Below the pieces are notes generated by a model, which saw only the letters and a list, made by a program, of their open reading frames with translations, was not told where the DNA came from and did no database searches. Both the position numbers and the translations under genes were made by a program. This document shows positions 1 to 6,183 of a DNA stretch of 10,472 nucleotides, piece by piece. Every line of letters begins with the position of its first letter. The first letter of the stretch is position 1. Source of the stretch: an uncultured Ligilactobacillus sp. (GTDB lineage Bacteria > Bacillota > Bacilli > Lactobacillales > Lactobacillaceae); the NCBI GenBank assembly GCA_934215475.1, contig CAKPZY010000057.1, positions 1-10,472 on the forward strand, given 5' to 3'.

Positions 1-63
1 GATAATTATGTAAGTGCGCACAAAAATGACTGGGGAAGTAAATTCTTTCGGCAAAAAAGATAA
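1..63 (+). CDS. C-terminal tail of an unidentified protein (5' end outside window)
   Basis: Frame 1 is open from the first base for 20 codons and ends at TAA 61-63; the other two forward frames hit stops within the first dozen bases. The tail is basic, ending in KFFRQKR. The rho-independent terminator at 152-177 on the same strand lies about 90 bp downstream, as expected for a gene ending here. The product cannot be recognised from 20 residues. Confidence 0.4.
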   Translation, partial: DNYVSAHKNDWGSKFFRQKR

Positions 64-151
64 ATAGTTATTACTGATTTTTTAAAGTTAAACGTGTTAA
101 TAGATCAACTGTATTTTCCACATATAATACAAATACAGACTTTATTTTCAC

Positions 152-177
152 CCTGCCGTAAAAAGGCAGGTTTTTTT
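152..177 (+). terminator. Rho-independent terminator
   Basis: Perfect 6-bp GC-rich stem CCTGCC (152-157) and GGCAGG (165-170) around a 7-nt loop, followed directly by seven T residues (171-177). The opposite strand has no T-tract, so it acts on the plus strand and probably ends transcription of the gene finishing at 63. Confidence 0.87.
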
Positions 178-187
178 AATTGCTTAA

Positions 188-343
188 TTCAATCAAAAAC
201 AGTCAATTTCTTTTGGGTGTTTTTATGTAAACAAAGCGACTTGGGTACTTTTAGGGAATACATTATCCGAGAAAGATTTTGAGCTGCATATAGAACCCAG
301 AAGGGACCAAAAAGAGACTAGCGAAGAGAAATTGAAAAACTGA
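188..343 (+). pseudogene. Possible remnant of an unidentified coding region
   Basis: This stretch is open for 51 codons from just after an in-frame TAA (185-187) to TGA 341-343 and has no ATG, GTG or TTG start. The translation has protein-like composition: a mixed N-terminal part containing VNKATWVLLGN, then a charged tail (LSEKDFELHIEPRRDQ...). It starts only 10 bases after a terminator and has no ribosome binding site, so if it was coding it has lost its 5' part. I do not recognise the family. Chance openness in AT-rich DNA is a real alternative. Confidence 0.2.
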
Positions 344-382
344 ACAACTATAAGTAAAAGTAACAGTGGTCGATTAAATTTT

Positions 383-411
383 TTGACAACATAAAAAAGT
401 TTAGATATTCT
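383..411 (+). promoter_or_regulatory. Sigma-A-type promoter for the small membrane protein cluster
   Basis: TTGACA (383-388, perfect consensus) is separated by 17 bp from TATTCT (406-411, four of six matches to TATAAT). Transcription would start near 418, about 30 bases before the open frame at 447 and upstream of the small genes at 675, 975 and 1217. This is the best -35 box seen in the left third of the window. Confidence 0.62.
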
Positions 412-446
412 TAATATTAATTAAAATTGAAATGTGAGAGGTTAAC

Positions 447-674
447 ATTGGGTGCAACAGCAAAATCTTAAGGGCTTTAATATCGGCCATAGTAACCTTT
501 TCAGCCTGTTGGCTTCCCTCAATTATTTTACCTATATCGTTTTCCTTTGATCGAAACAAGGCCATTAGCTTAATAATTTTCAATGCGGCCTGTTTTTGGA
601 CCTTGTTGTTTGGAATAAAAATTAGTATTTGTAAAAACACTAAGTTTTCAGAGTTGAAATGGGAGGGGTTTTTT
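447..674 (+). other. Open, hydrophobic coding-like frame without a standard start codon
   Basis: From the in-frame TGA at 435-437, frame 3 stays open through this stretch and continues without a stop into the gene at 675. The translation looks like a real two-helix membrane protein: hydrophobic segments ALISAIVTFSACWLPSII and ISLIIFNAACFWTLLFGI, separated by a short charged loop (SFDRNK) and followed by a polar tail (CKNTKFSELKWEG). No ATG, GTG or TTG occurs before 603. An ATT codon at 447 lies 6 bases after GAGAGG (435-440), and an ATG at 432 is followed at once by TGA. Options are a rare ATT start, a mutated ATG, or a decayed gene fused in frame to the next one. A promoter lies just upstream. 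Confidence 0.35.
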
Positions 675-872
675 ATGGGATTTTGGATAATGGTATTACT
701 CGAGCAAATGACAATAACATTAGCGGCTTTTTGGATAATGGTTTTATTAGTGCAAATTGGTGTAATATTTATCGGTGTGGGTATTATCATCCATCCTAAA
801 TGGTCAAGAAGACTATTAATTTCTCTTGGCGGCTTCTTGTTGCTCGTTTCTATTATGCTTGCTACAGCGTAG
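675..872 (+). CDS. Small hydrophobic membrane protein (65 aa)
   Basis: ATG 675 has a strong ribosome binding site, GGGAGGGG (661-668), 6 bases upstream, so this start is preferred over TTG 603 in the same frame. The product is almost wholly hydrophobic: two long segments (about residues 3-35 and 46-62) flank a short basic loop, HPKWSRR. The first half is internally duplicated: FWIMVLLEQ (from residue 3) recurs 16 residues later as FWIMVLLVQ, matching a DNA repeat at 681-694 and 729-742. It is the first of three similarly sized genes on this strand. Function unknown. The frame is also open upstream (447-674), so a 141-residue product with a non-standard start is the alternative. Confidence 0.55.
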   Translation: MGFWIMVLLEQMTITLAAFWIMVLLVQIGVIFIGVGIIIHPKWSRRLLISLGGFLLLVSIMLATA

Positions 873-974
873 GACGTTGAAACTTTTAAGAGATAGATTG
901 TACCAGGCACTTAGCCTTCTTTTCCATAAAGACTAAATTTAACTCAGCAACTTCTTAAATTAAGGTGGGGTGAA

Positions 975-1172
975 ATGAAAAAAATAATTTGGTGGATCCA
1001 GTTAATAGTAAACGACGTTTTCTTTTTAGTATTATTTTTTAAACTAGGTTCTTCCTTCCCCTTAAGTTTTGCTCTTTCAAATATTCTGGGTATTATTTTG
1101 TTCGTAGCAGCATTAGTTTTGGGATATGCTTTAACAGTAAAGTTTGAAAATGATCCAGATAAAAAAGCTTAA
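975..1172 (+). CDS. Small two-helix membrane protein (65 aa)
   Basis: ATG 975 follows AAGGTGGGG (962-970) by 4 bases. The protein begins MKKIIWW, has two predicted membrane spans (about residues 5-25 and 32-54) and ends in a charged tail, KFENDPDKKA, probably cytoplasmic. It lies 102 bp after the preceding small gene and 44 bp before the next, so the three may share a transcript from the promoter at 383-411. I do not recognise the family. The clean start, the hydrophobic pattern and the polar tail make it more convincing as a gene than a chance ORF. Confidence 0.68.
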   Translation: MKKIIWWIQLIVNDVFFLVLFFKLGSSFPLSFALSNILGIILFVAALVLGYALTVKFENDPDKKA

Positions 1173-1216
1173 GCTGTTTTATTGTTAAAATGATTTTCCA
1201 AGTAAGGCGGAGAGTC

Positions 1217-1417
1217 ATGGCCAAAAATATTTCCAAATGTACTTTTTTCGTTGGAATCGCTGCACTTACATATAAATTTGCTATCACTGGGACATATGCT
1301 CAAGTTCTTCATAGTGCCTATTTTTTTGAGCTACTTGTCAGACTCACTAGGTATTTTGAGTTCATTTTTGTTTTATATAGCCCTATTACTTTAATAAGAT
1401 CATTTTATAAAAGGTAA
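1217..1417 (+). CDS. Small membrane-associated protein (66 aa)
   Basis: ATG 1217 is chosen over the in-frame ATG at 1190 because GGCGGAG (1206-1212) lies directly upstream of it. The product starts MAKNISKC, has a hydrophobic segment at about residues 9-25, a second at about 47-60, and a basic end (RSFYKR). It ends just before the intergenic stretch carrying the 42-bp repeat array. Its size matches its two upstream neighbours. No family recognised and no catalytic motif seen. Confidence 0.62.
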   Translation: MAKNISKCTFFVGIAALTYKFAITGTYAQVLHSAYFFELLVRLTRYFEFIFVLYSPITLIRSFYKR

Positions 1418-1525
1418 ATGAGTTGGGACAAAATGTTTCTAAACTCGATAAATTACCAGTTAATTTTGATAAATCTGAGAAATGAGCCTTTAAAAAAAGG
1501 TAATTTTGTAAAAAACAACAGTGTT

Positions 1526-1724
1526 TTTTATCCAATGCAACGCCCATTGGATAAAAGTAAAGGTATATTTTCCCCAATGAAGCAGTCATTGGATAATAAC
1601 TAATGGGAGATTTAACCAATAAACGAGTCAATGGATAAAAAGAGTAACATTTTTTATCCAATAGGCATCCCAGCGGGTAAAACACTGCTTAAATTTTATC
1701 CATTAACATATCCATTGGTTAAAA
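1526..1724. repeat. Array of five phased inverted repeats, 42-bp period
   Basis: Five units start at 1526, 1568, 1610, 1652 and 1694, exactly 42 bp apart. Each has a 12-bp left arm (consensus TTTTATCCAATG), a 7-bp variable centre, a 12-bp right arm (consensus CATTGGATAAAA) and, between units, an 11-bp variable spacer. Unit 1 (arms 1526-1537 and 1545-1556) is a perfect inverted repeat; units 2-5 are degenerate. Across all ten half-sites, read in the same orientation, bases 3, 4, 7, 8 and 11 (T, T, C, C, T) never vary. The seven-base centres (CAACGCC, AAGCAGT, AACGAGT, GGCATCC, ACATATC) are unrelated to one another. The mutations in the arms do not compensate, so an RNA stem is not clearly what is conserved. 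Both strands carry stops, arguing against a protein here. Confidence 0.9.
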
Positions 1725-2027
1725 ATGGCTATCCTACCCCCAAAAGGGGCAGGGACGAGACTAAAAATACAGCGCAAAAGCTAAAAAAGTGCCTCATAAC
1801 GGCAGATGTAACCCCCCATTATGATGCAATTTTCATTATTGTCTACGAGTTATTTTTCCAAGTGTTGTTAGTTTTGTCTTAGCCCCTATCTGTTAACAAT
1901 GTTCGTTTATCAATTAAATGCATGATTAAAATGATCATTCATGCCATCTAAGGCACAAACTAGTAATTTAAAATAAGCAATCCATATATCGCCTGACTAG
2001 TCATATGCTTGCCATTACGAAGTTGCT
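1725..2027. other. Intergenic stretch without a supported gene
   Basis: No ORF here has a ribosome binding site or protein-like composition. Two structures are visible. One is an imperfect hairpin, CCTACCCC (1733-1740) with GGGGCAGG (1746-1753), lacking a T-tract. The other is GCATGA (1920-1925) with TCATGC (1939-1944) around a short palindrome, ATGATCAT (1931-1938). The second lies about 85 bases beyond the end of the minus-strand permease gene and could be a weak terminator for it, but is followed on that strand only by ATTTAATT. Confidence 0.5.
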
Positions 2028-2693
2028 TCAATACTTAATGCTATTTTCTAGGCAGTTCTGTCCGATCGTCATTAGCCAGCAGAAAAACCAGTAGATGAAA
2101 GCAATCGTAATATAAACGGTCATATAATCCTGCTTGGCACCAGCAATGATCTGTGCATCCATAAACATTTCACCGACTGTGATCATCGCTGCCAAAGAAG
2201 TTGCTTTAAACAAGTCAAGCAAGATGTTGCCGAGCGCTGGGATCGCGATCCTAAAAGCTTGCGGCAAAACTACCTCAATAATAATGACATGATAGGGCAT
2301 CCCGAGAGAGCGAGCAGCTTCCCACTGCCCTTGACCGATCCCTAAGAAAGCTGAACGAAAAACTTCGGATACGAATGCACTGGAAACAATGGTAAACGAA
2401 ATAATTGCTGCTGGAAGTGCATTAGTTTGAAAGCCAAAATAGATGACAAAGAGAACTACGATCATCGGCACGCCGCGCATAAAAGAAATAAATGCTCTGG
2501 CTAGCCAGCGTGAAAGTAAATTGCCGCTTAATCTCACCAACGTCAATAATAATCCCAGAACTAATGCCAGCAAGAAACTGACGATCGTCAAAAATAACGA
2601 TAAAGGGAAACCTGCTAATATCTTTGATATTGATTGAAATGCCAACGGAGCATTGAAAAAGTCCGGGATCGATAAATAATTTAAAAATGACAT
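2028..2693 (-). CDS. Polar amino acid ABC transporter, permease subunit
   Basis: Membrane subunit of a PAAT-family ABC importer, expected to form the translocation pore and dock an ATPase. At 221 residues it has the usual length. Visible signs are an N-terminal span (about 28-52), the FMRGVPMIVVLF segment (71-82) typical of HisM/GlnP-type permeases, and the cytoplasmic EAA loop at 125-152 (EAARSLGM...LPQAFRIAIP) that contacts the ATPase. It starts 8 bp after the stop of the receptor gene, with AGG overlapping that stop codon, so the two are co-transcribed and probably translationally coupled. No ATPase gene follows: the minus strand downstream to 1725 holds no ABC signature. Substrate is not readable from the permease alone. 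Confidence 0.92.
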   Translation of the reverse strand: MSFLNYLSIPDFFNAPLAFQSISKILAGFPLSLFLTIVSFLLALVLGLLLTLVRLSGNLLSRWLARAFISFMRGVPMIVVLFVIYFGFQTNALPAAIISFTIVSSAFVSEVFRSAFLGIGQGQWEAARSLGMPYHVIIIEVVLPQAFRIAIPALGNILLDLFKATSLAAMITVGEMFMDAQIIAGAKQDYMTVYITIAFIYWFFCWLMTIGQNCLENSIKY

Positions 2694-2701
2694 TACATTA
2701 C

Positions 2702-3538
2702 CTACTTAATTGTAAATTCTTTTGAAATTTTGCCGTTAGGCTGTTTAGTGACATCAGCTTTGTAATATTTTTCGGAGATCCTTTTCAAAGTTCCGTCCTT
2801 TTTAAGTTCACTAAGCGCCTGATTAACTTGTTTCTTCAGTTTGGAATCGCCTTTTTTCATTAAGATCCCCACACCGGCTCCATCATCACTGGTTTTAAAG
2901 TACATATTATTAAGTATTTTCAAATTATTATTCGGTACGGCTGCTAATGCCAGTTTTTGCAGGTAGTAATCATTCATAATGTAATCAGTCCGCCCGTTTT
3001 TAACATCTTTTAAATAGACTGAGTTGGCAACGTTATTGTAGTTAACTGTTTTACTGCCTAATTGTTTGGCTAACTTTTGGTAGCTAGTCCCTGCTTCTCC
3101 GGCAGCCCGTTTCCCTTTCAAGTCTGCCCAAGAATGGATATTTGAATCATCACTTTTTCTAACTACGAGGCTATTCCATGAATGTTTATAAGGTGTGGAA
3201 AGGGTAAACTCTTTTTTTCTTTGGGGTGAAATGCCAAAATCATTCACAGCCATATCAGCCTTCCTCGTTTTAACGGCTGTTAGTTGTCCTGCCACATTCA
3301 GTTCCTTAAACTCAACCTTTCGCCCAAGTTTCTTTCCTACTGCACGTGCAATTTCTACATCAAAACCCGTGAGTTTATTATCTTTTTCCTGATGAAATGA
3401 AGTCGGATACAAGGTTCCTGATGTCGCCACGGTTAGCGGCTGCTTGGACACTGTTTGCCCTTTTTGCGAACATCCTCCAACTAAAAATAATGCAAAAACC
3501 GTCAACAAACTTGCTAAAGTTGAGCCTTTTCTTCTCAT
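2702..3538 (-). CDS. Polar amino acid ABC transporter, substrate-binding lipoprotein
   Basis: Extracellular receptor of an amino acid importer, 278 residues, solute-binding protein family 3. A signal peptide (MRRKGS, then a hydrophobic core) ends in the lipobox VGGC, so Cys23 should be lipid-modified and anchor the protein to the membrane. After the lipobox come the family features: LTVATSG at the start of lobe 1, LTGFDVEIARAVGKKLG (about 57-73), a PY-containing strand, and the lobe 2 segment ADLKGKRAAGEAGTS. Length and the GFDVE motif resemble cystine- or glutamine-type receptors; cystine is my guess but is not proven. AAAGGAC lies about 10 bases upstream of the ATG, and a promoter at 3648-3676 drives this gene and the permease. 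Confidence 0.92.
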   Translation of the reverse strand: MRRKGSTLASLLTVFALFLVGGCSQKGQTVSKQPLTVATSGTLYPTSFHQEKDNKLTGFDVEIARAVGKKLGRKVEFKELNVAGQLTAVKTRKADMAVNDFGISPQRKKEFTLSTPYKHSWNSLVVRKSDDSNIHSWADLKGKRAAGEAGTSYQKLAKQLGSKTVNYNNVANSVYLKDVKNGRTDYIMNDYYLQKLALAAVPNNNLKILNNMYFKTSDDGAGVGILMKKGDSKLKKQVNQALSELKKDGTLKRISEKYYKADVTKQPNGKISKEFTIK

Positions 3539-3647
3539 AAAATTTTTGTCCTTTCACATAATTTAATTGTGACCGCTCTCAAAAACCACTTTAATTTATT
3601 TTGATTTCCTTACAGCTGATTGGTCCCTTTTTATTTCTCTCTTTTTT

Positions 3648-3676
3648 AGTATATATAAAAATTTATATGGAGACAA
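3648..3676 (-). promoter_or_regulatory. Promoter of the amino acid importer operon
   Basis: Read on the minus strand: TTGTCT (3676-3671), a 17-bp AT-rich spacer, TATACT (3653-3648). Transcription would start near 3641, leaving a leader of about 100 nt before the ATG at 3538. I found no T-box or S-box motif in that leader. Confidence 0.6.
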
Positions 3677-3723
3677 TCTTTTGGGGTATTTGCATCATTT
3701 TCATCAACAAAATTAATAGAGAA

Positions 3724-4377
3724 CTATAGATTTTTAACATGTTCAATAATTTCCCTATAGGACTGTTCTTTACCAAATAGAGTTGCCGTCCCTAAAACAA
3801 AACCTTCCACGCCGATTCTGCCTAATTCGGAAATTTTTTCGGGTGAAATTGCCCCGTCTGCAACGATCTTGAAAGAGTAGTCGCTTTGTATTCTGACGAT
3901 CTCTTTAATTTTTTCTGTTACAAAATTCAAGTATCTTTGTCCGGCAAATCCTGGACTGACGGTCATGACTAATAAATAATCGACCATTCCTAATAAATTT
4001 TTGACTGAACTTATAGACGTTTCTGGATCAATGGCCAGTCCGCACTTCTTCTTGTTGGCTTTAATTCTACTTAACGTGCTTAACGGGTGCAGATCCGCTT
4101 CAGGGTGAATATAAATGATATCCGCTCCCAAATCAGAAAATAGATCAACGTACTTGCCAGGATCGGAAATCATTAAATGAACATCCATTAATTTATCCGT
4201 GCTGGCTCTGACTGCTTTAACGTCTTGTGCTCCCAGTGCAAAATTTGGCACAAAATTTCCATCCATGATGTCCAAGTGAAAAACATCAACACCCGCATTG
4301 TTTAACCGCTCAATTTCACCTTTCAAATTCAAAATATTGGCACACATCATAGATGGGCAAAAAAATTTATTTCCCAT
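3724..4377 (-). CDS. Ribulose-phosphate 3-epimerase family protein, AlsE-like
   Basis: TIM-barrel enzyme of 217 residues, expected to invert C3 of a ketose phosphate in the cytosol (ribulose-5-P/xylulose-5-P, or allulose-6-P/fructose-6-P for the AlsE branch). Metal ligands are in place: His34 and Asp36 in FHLDIMDG, His67 in DVHLMI, Asp174 in IVADGAIS; Asp36 and Asp174 are the catalytic acid/base pair. The phosphate-binding loops PGFAGQ (142-147) and FVLGTATLF (193-201) are present. PSMMC near the N-terminus and VMTVSPGFAGQ, rather than MSVNPGFGGQ, lean towards AlsE over housekeeping Rpe. AAGGAG precedes the ATG. A broken sugar kinase gene lies directly upstream, so this is probably the survivor of a sugar-phosphate operon. 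Exact substrate uncertain. Confidence 0.85.
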   Translation of the reverse strand: MGNKFFCPSMMCANILNLKGEIERLNNAGVDVFHLDIMDGNFVPNFALGAQDVKAVRASTDKLMDVHLMISDPGKYVDLFSDLGADIIYIHPEADLHPLSTLSRIKANKKKCGLAIDPETSISSVKNLLGMVDYLLVMTVSPGFAGQRYLNFVTEKIKEIVRIQSDYSFKIVADGAISPEKISELGRIGVEGFVLGTATLFGKEQSYREIIEHVKNL

Positions 4378-4391
4378 AATAGCGCTCCTTC

Positions 4392-4630
4392 TTAAAAGTT
4401 TTCTATTTCTTTGGTTGTATGAATACCAGCTTGTTCACCAACCAGCAAAAACATGAGGACCACTGCTTTAGAAGCAAACTTAGCAGTCTTTACCAGATCC
4501 ACATTCTTTGATAGTTGCCAACTAAGTCACCAGCAAGAGTATCTTCTGCTCCAACTGTGTCGAAAGTCCTCACCATCGGCGCTTCAGTGTTTATTTTAAA
4601 ACTGATCTTCAGTAAATAGAAATGCTCCAC
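4392..4630 (-). pseudogene. Ribokinase-like (PfkB family) sugar kinase, 3' fragment, frameshifted
   Basis: Reading down the minus strand, one frame gives KINTEAPMVRTFDTVGAED then TLAGDLVGNY, the PfkB signature 2 region (usual form DTxGAGDxF) carrying the catalytic Asp. That frame reaches a stop at about 4491. The protein-like sequence continues in another frame from about 4512 (SKNVDLVKTAKFASKAVVL, then GEQAGIHTTKEIENF) to TAA at 4392-4394, matching the ribokinase C-terminus. So a single-base indel near 4510-4515 breaks the gene. The middle Gly of GAGD is Glu here. Only about the last quarter of a ~300-residue kinase is recognisable; fragments further upstream (to about 4683) are too decayed to assign. 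It lies immediately before the epimerase gene. Confidence 0.72.
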
Positions 4631-4690
4631 GAGAACACTAGCAAATATTTACCAACAGTCGCTTTAACTTCATAAGAAAGCATTGTAAAG

Positions 4691-4718
4691 CCCCTTGAAT
4701 TTTCTCCAGTTCAAGGAG
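4691..4718 (-). terminator. Hairpin after the anion carrier gene, weak terminator candidate
   Basis: On the minus strand CTCCTTGAA and TTCAAGGGG form a 9-bp stem (one G-U pair) with a 10-nt loop, 43 bases after the carrier stop codon. The following bases are CTTTACA, a poor T-tract. It could end the fumarase operon or simply slow transcription into the kinase remnant. Confidence 0.3.
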
Positions 4719-4761
4719 TTCAGTAGAGCTTCGTTATTTAGTATTATTCAGATGTTTATTT

Positions 4762-6183
4762 TTACCAAATTCCGATAACCTTAGTCCACAATGTACCTAC
4801 GCCAAGCCAGATCACCATGTAAACAAAGGCCAGCACAAAATTCATCTTCCACCATTCACCTTGAGTAACATATTTGGAACCAAAGTAAATTGGGGCCGGT
4901 CCTAAAGCATAATGAGTCGTTGAACCGACAAGGTTGCCGAAGAACCCAAGCATTAAAGCAGCTAGTAATGGCGGTACACCAGCTGCGATCGATACACCGA
5001 GTAAGGCGGCGTACATTGCGCTGACATGAGCTGTGGCACTAGCAAACATGTAATGACTGTAGAAATAAATCAAGATAACAAGCACTAAGACTAAGAACCA
5101 GTTCATGTTGCCTAAGACACTGACTATCAATTTACTAAACCAGGGAATAAAACCAAGTTTATTCAGTTCAGTTGCCATCATCACGAGAATAGAGAACCAA
5201 GTCAACGTATTCCAGGCACCCGTTTCCTTCAAAACGTCCTGCCAATTCAAAACACCAGTCAAGAGTAACAAACCAAGAGCTACGAAGGCGGTAGTGGTTG
5301 CATCAATACCTGTCAAACTACCTGTCATCCATGAAATCAGCGCTAAGATAAAGATGCCGGTCATGATCTTTTCAGAAGTAGAAAATTTACCCATCTCTTT
5401 GAGTTGATCATCAGCCCACTGTTTAGCGTTAGGGGTTTCTTTGATTTTTGGCGGATACATCTTATAAATCAAGAAAGGTATCAAGGCTAAGGAGATAATA
5501 CCTGGAACTAAGGCCGCCAAAAACCACGACATCCAGCTGATATTGACATTTGCGTCACTAGCAAAAGCCTGAGCCAATGGATTTCCAGCCATCGCTGTCA
5601 TAAACATGGCAGACGTAATAATATCACCATGATACTCTGCAAAAACTAAAAATGAGCCAATTTTCTTCCGTGATTTATCGTCATCTGGGCTTGAATGAAA
5701 AGCATCGGCCAAAGACTCAATGATGGGATAAACGACCCCACCGGCACGAGCCGTATTACTTGGCGTTGCAGGGGCTAAGGCCAAGTCAACACCGATGATA
5801 GAATACGCAAGATTTAAGGTTTTCTTACCAAACAAAGACACAAAATTTAGCGCTATTCTGCGCCCGAGCCCGGTTTTAATAAATCCACGTGAAATGAAAA
5901 AGGCCATTGCGATCAGCCAGATACTGCTATTACCAAAACCCCCGACTGCAGTATTAATATCTACGATTTTAGTTAAGGTCAAAATCACAAAACCAATGAT
6001 CGAAACTGCACCGATCGGTAAGGGCTGAGTAATACAGCCAATGATCGTGGCCAGAAAAATCGCGAACATTCTCCAGGCGGCGACAGACAGTGCAGCCGGA
6101 CGTAATGGCGTGCAGAACCATAGAACTAGACCAATCAGGACCGGCCAAAAAAACTTTTTATACTGTTCCTTACTCAATAACAC
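4762..6183 (-). CDS. DASS-family dicarboxylate/citrate carrier (CitT/TtdT-like)
   Basis: Integral membrane carrier of the divalent anion:Na+ symporter family, CitT/TtdT branch, which in known members exchanges citrate, tartrate, malate or fumarate for succinate. With the GTG start at 6183 it has 473 residues and a dozen or so hydrophobic segments. The two substrate/cation-binding hairpin motifs are visible: PATPSNTARAGG (SNT at 142-144) and FASATAHVSAM (SAT at 382-384). An ATG at 6225 adds 14 residues but has no ribosome binding site, whereas GAAAGGT (6191-6197) sits 7 bases before GTG 6183; I therefore prefer 6183. It follows the fumarase and fumarate reductase genes on the same strand, which points to import of a C4 or C6 acid coupled to succinate export. 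Confidence 0.9.
   Translation of the reverse strand: MLLSKEQYKKFFWPVLIGLVLWFCTPLRPAALSVAAWRMFAIFLATIIGCITQPLPIGAVSIIGFVILTLTKIVDINTAVGGFGNSSIWLIAMAFFISRGFIKTGLGRRIALNFVSLFGKKTLNLAYSIIGVDLALAPATPSNTARAGGVVYPIIESLADAFHSSPDDDKSRKKIGSFLVFAEYHGDIITSAMFMTAMAGNPLAQAFASDANVNISWMSWFLAALVPGIISLALIPFLIYKMYPPKIKETPNAKQWADDQLKEMGKFSTSEKIMTGIFILALISWMTGSLTGIDATTTAFVALGLLLLTGVLNWQDVLKETGAWNTLTWFSILVMMATELNKLGFIPWFSKLIVSVLGNMNWFLVLVLVILIYFYSHYMFASATAHVSAMYAALLGVSIAAGVPPLLAALMLGFFGNLVGSTTHYALGPAPIYFGSKYVTQGEWWKMNFVLAFVYMVIWLGVGTLWTKVIGIW

Noticed and set aside
401..910. 169-codon minus-strand ORF
   Set aside because: It is the antisense shadow of the hydrophobic plus-strand frame at 447-872, has no ribosome binding site, and its composition (Ile/Lys/Asn-rich, no motif) is that of a shadow.
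1418..1603. Plus-strand ORF directly after the 66-residue protein gene
   Set aside because: Its second half is the repeat array and the rest has no protein-like features; no proper ribosome binding site.
1386..1685. 99-codon minus-strand ORF with FYPL repeats
   Set aside because: Arises from the palindromic 42-bp array; unit 5 in the same frame has a stop and no ribosome binding site precedes the start, so a real repeat protein is not supported here.
1526..1724. Array as a CRISPR
   Set aside because: Repeats are inverted pairs of 12 bp with 7- and 11-bp intervals; there are no 28-37-bp conserved direct repeats, no ~30-bp spacers and no cas genes.
1526..1724. Half-sites as DnaA boxes (TTATCCACA)
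   Set aside because: TTATCCAAT shares the first seven bases but lacks the CA at the end of the box that DnaA requires, and no replication gene is nearby.
1920..1944. GCATGA/TCATGC inverted repeat as a terminator of the permease gene
   Set aside because: Only a 6-bp AT-rich stem with a long loop and no T-tract; kept as a possibility inside the intergenic entry only.
3539..3640. T-box or S-box in the amino acid importer leader
   Set aside because: GTGG followed by GCGGTCAC superficially recalls a T-box, but the conserved AGGGTGGNACCGCG element and a following terminator are missing.
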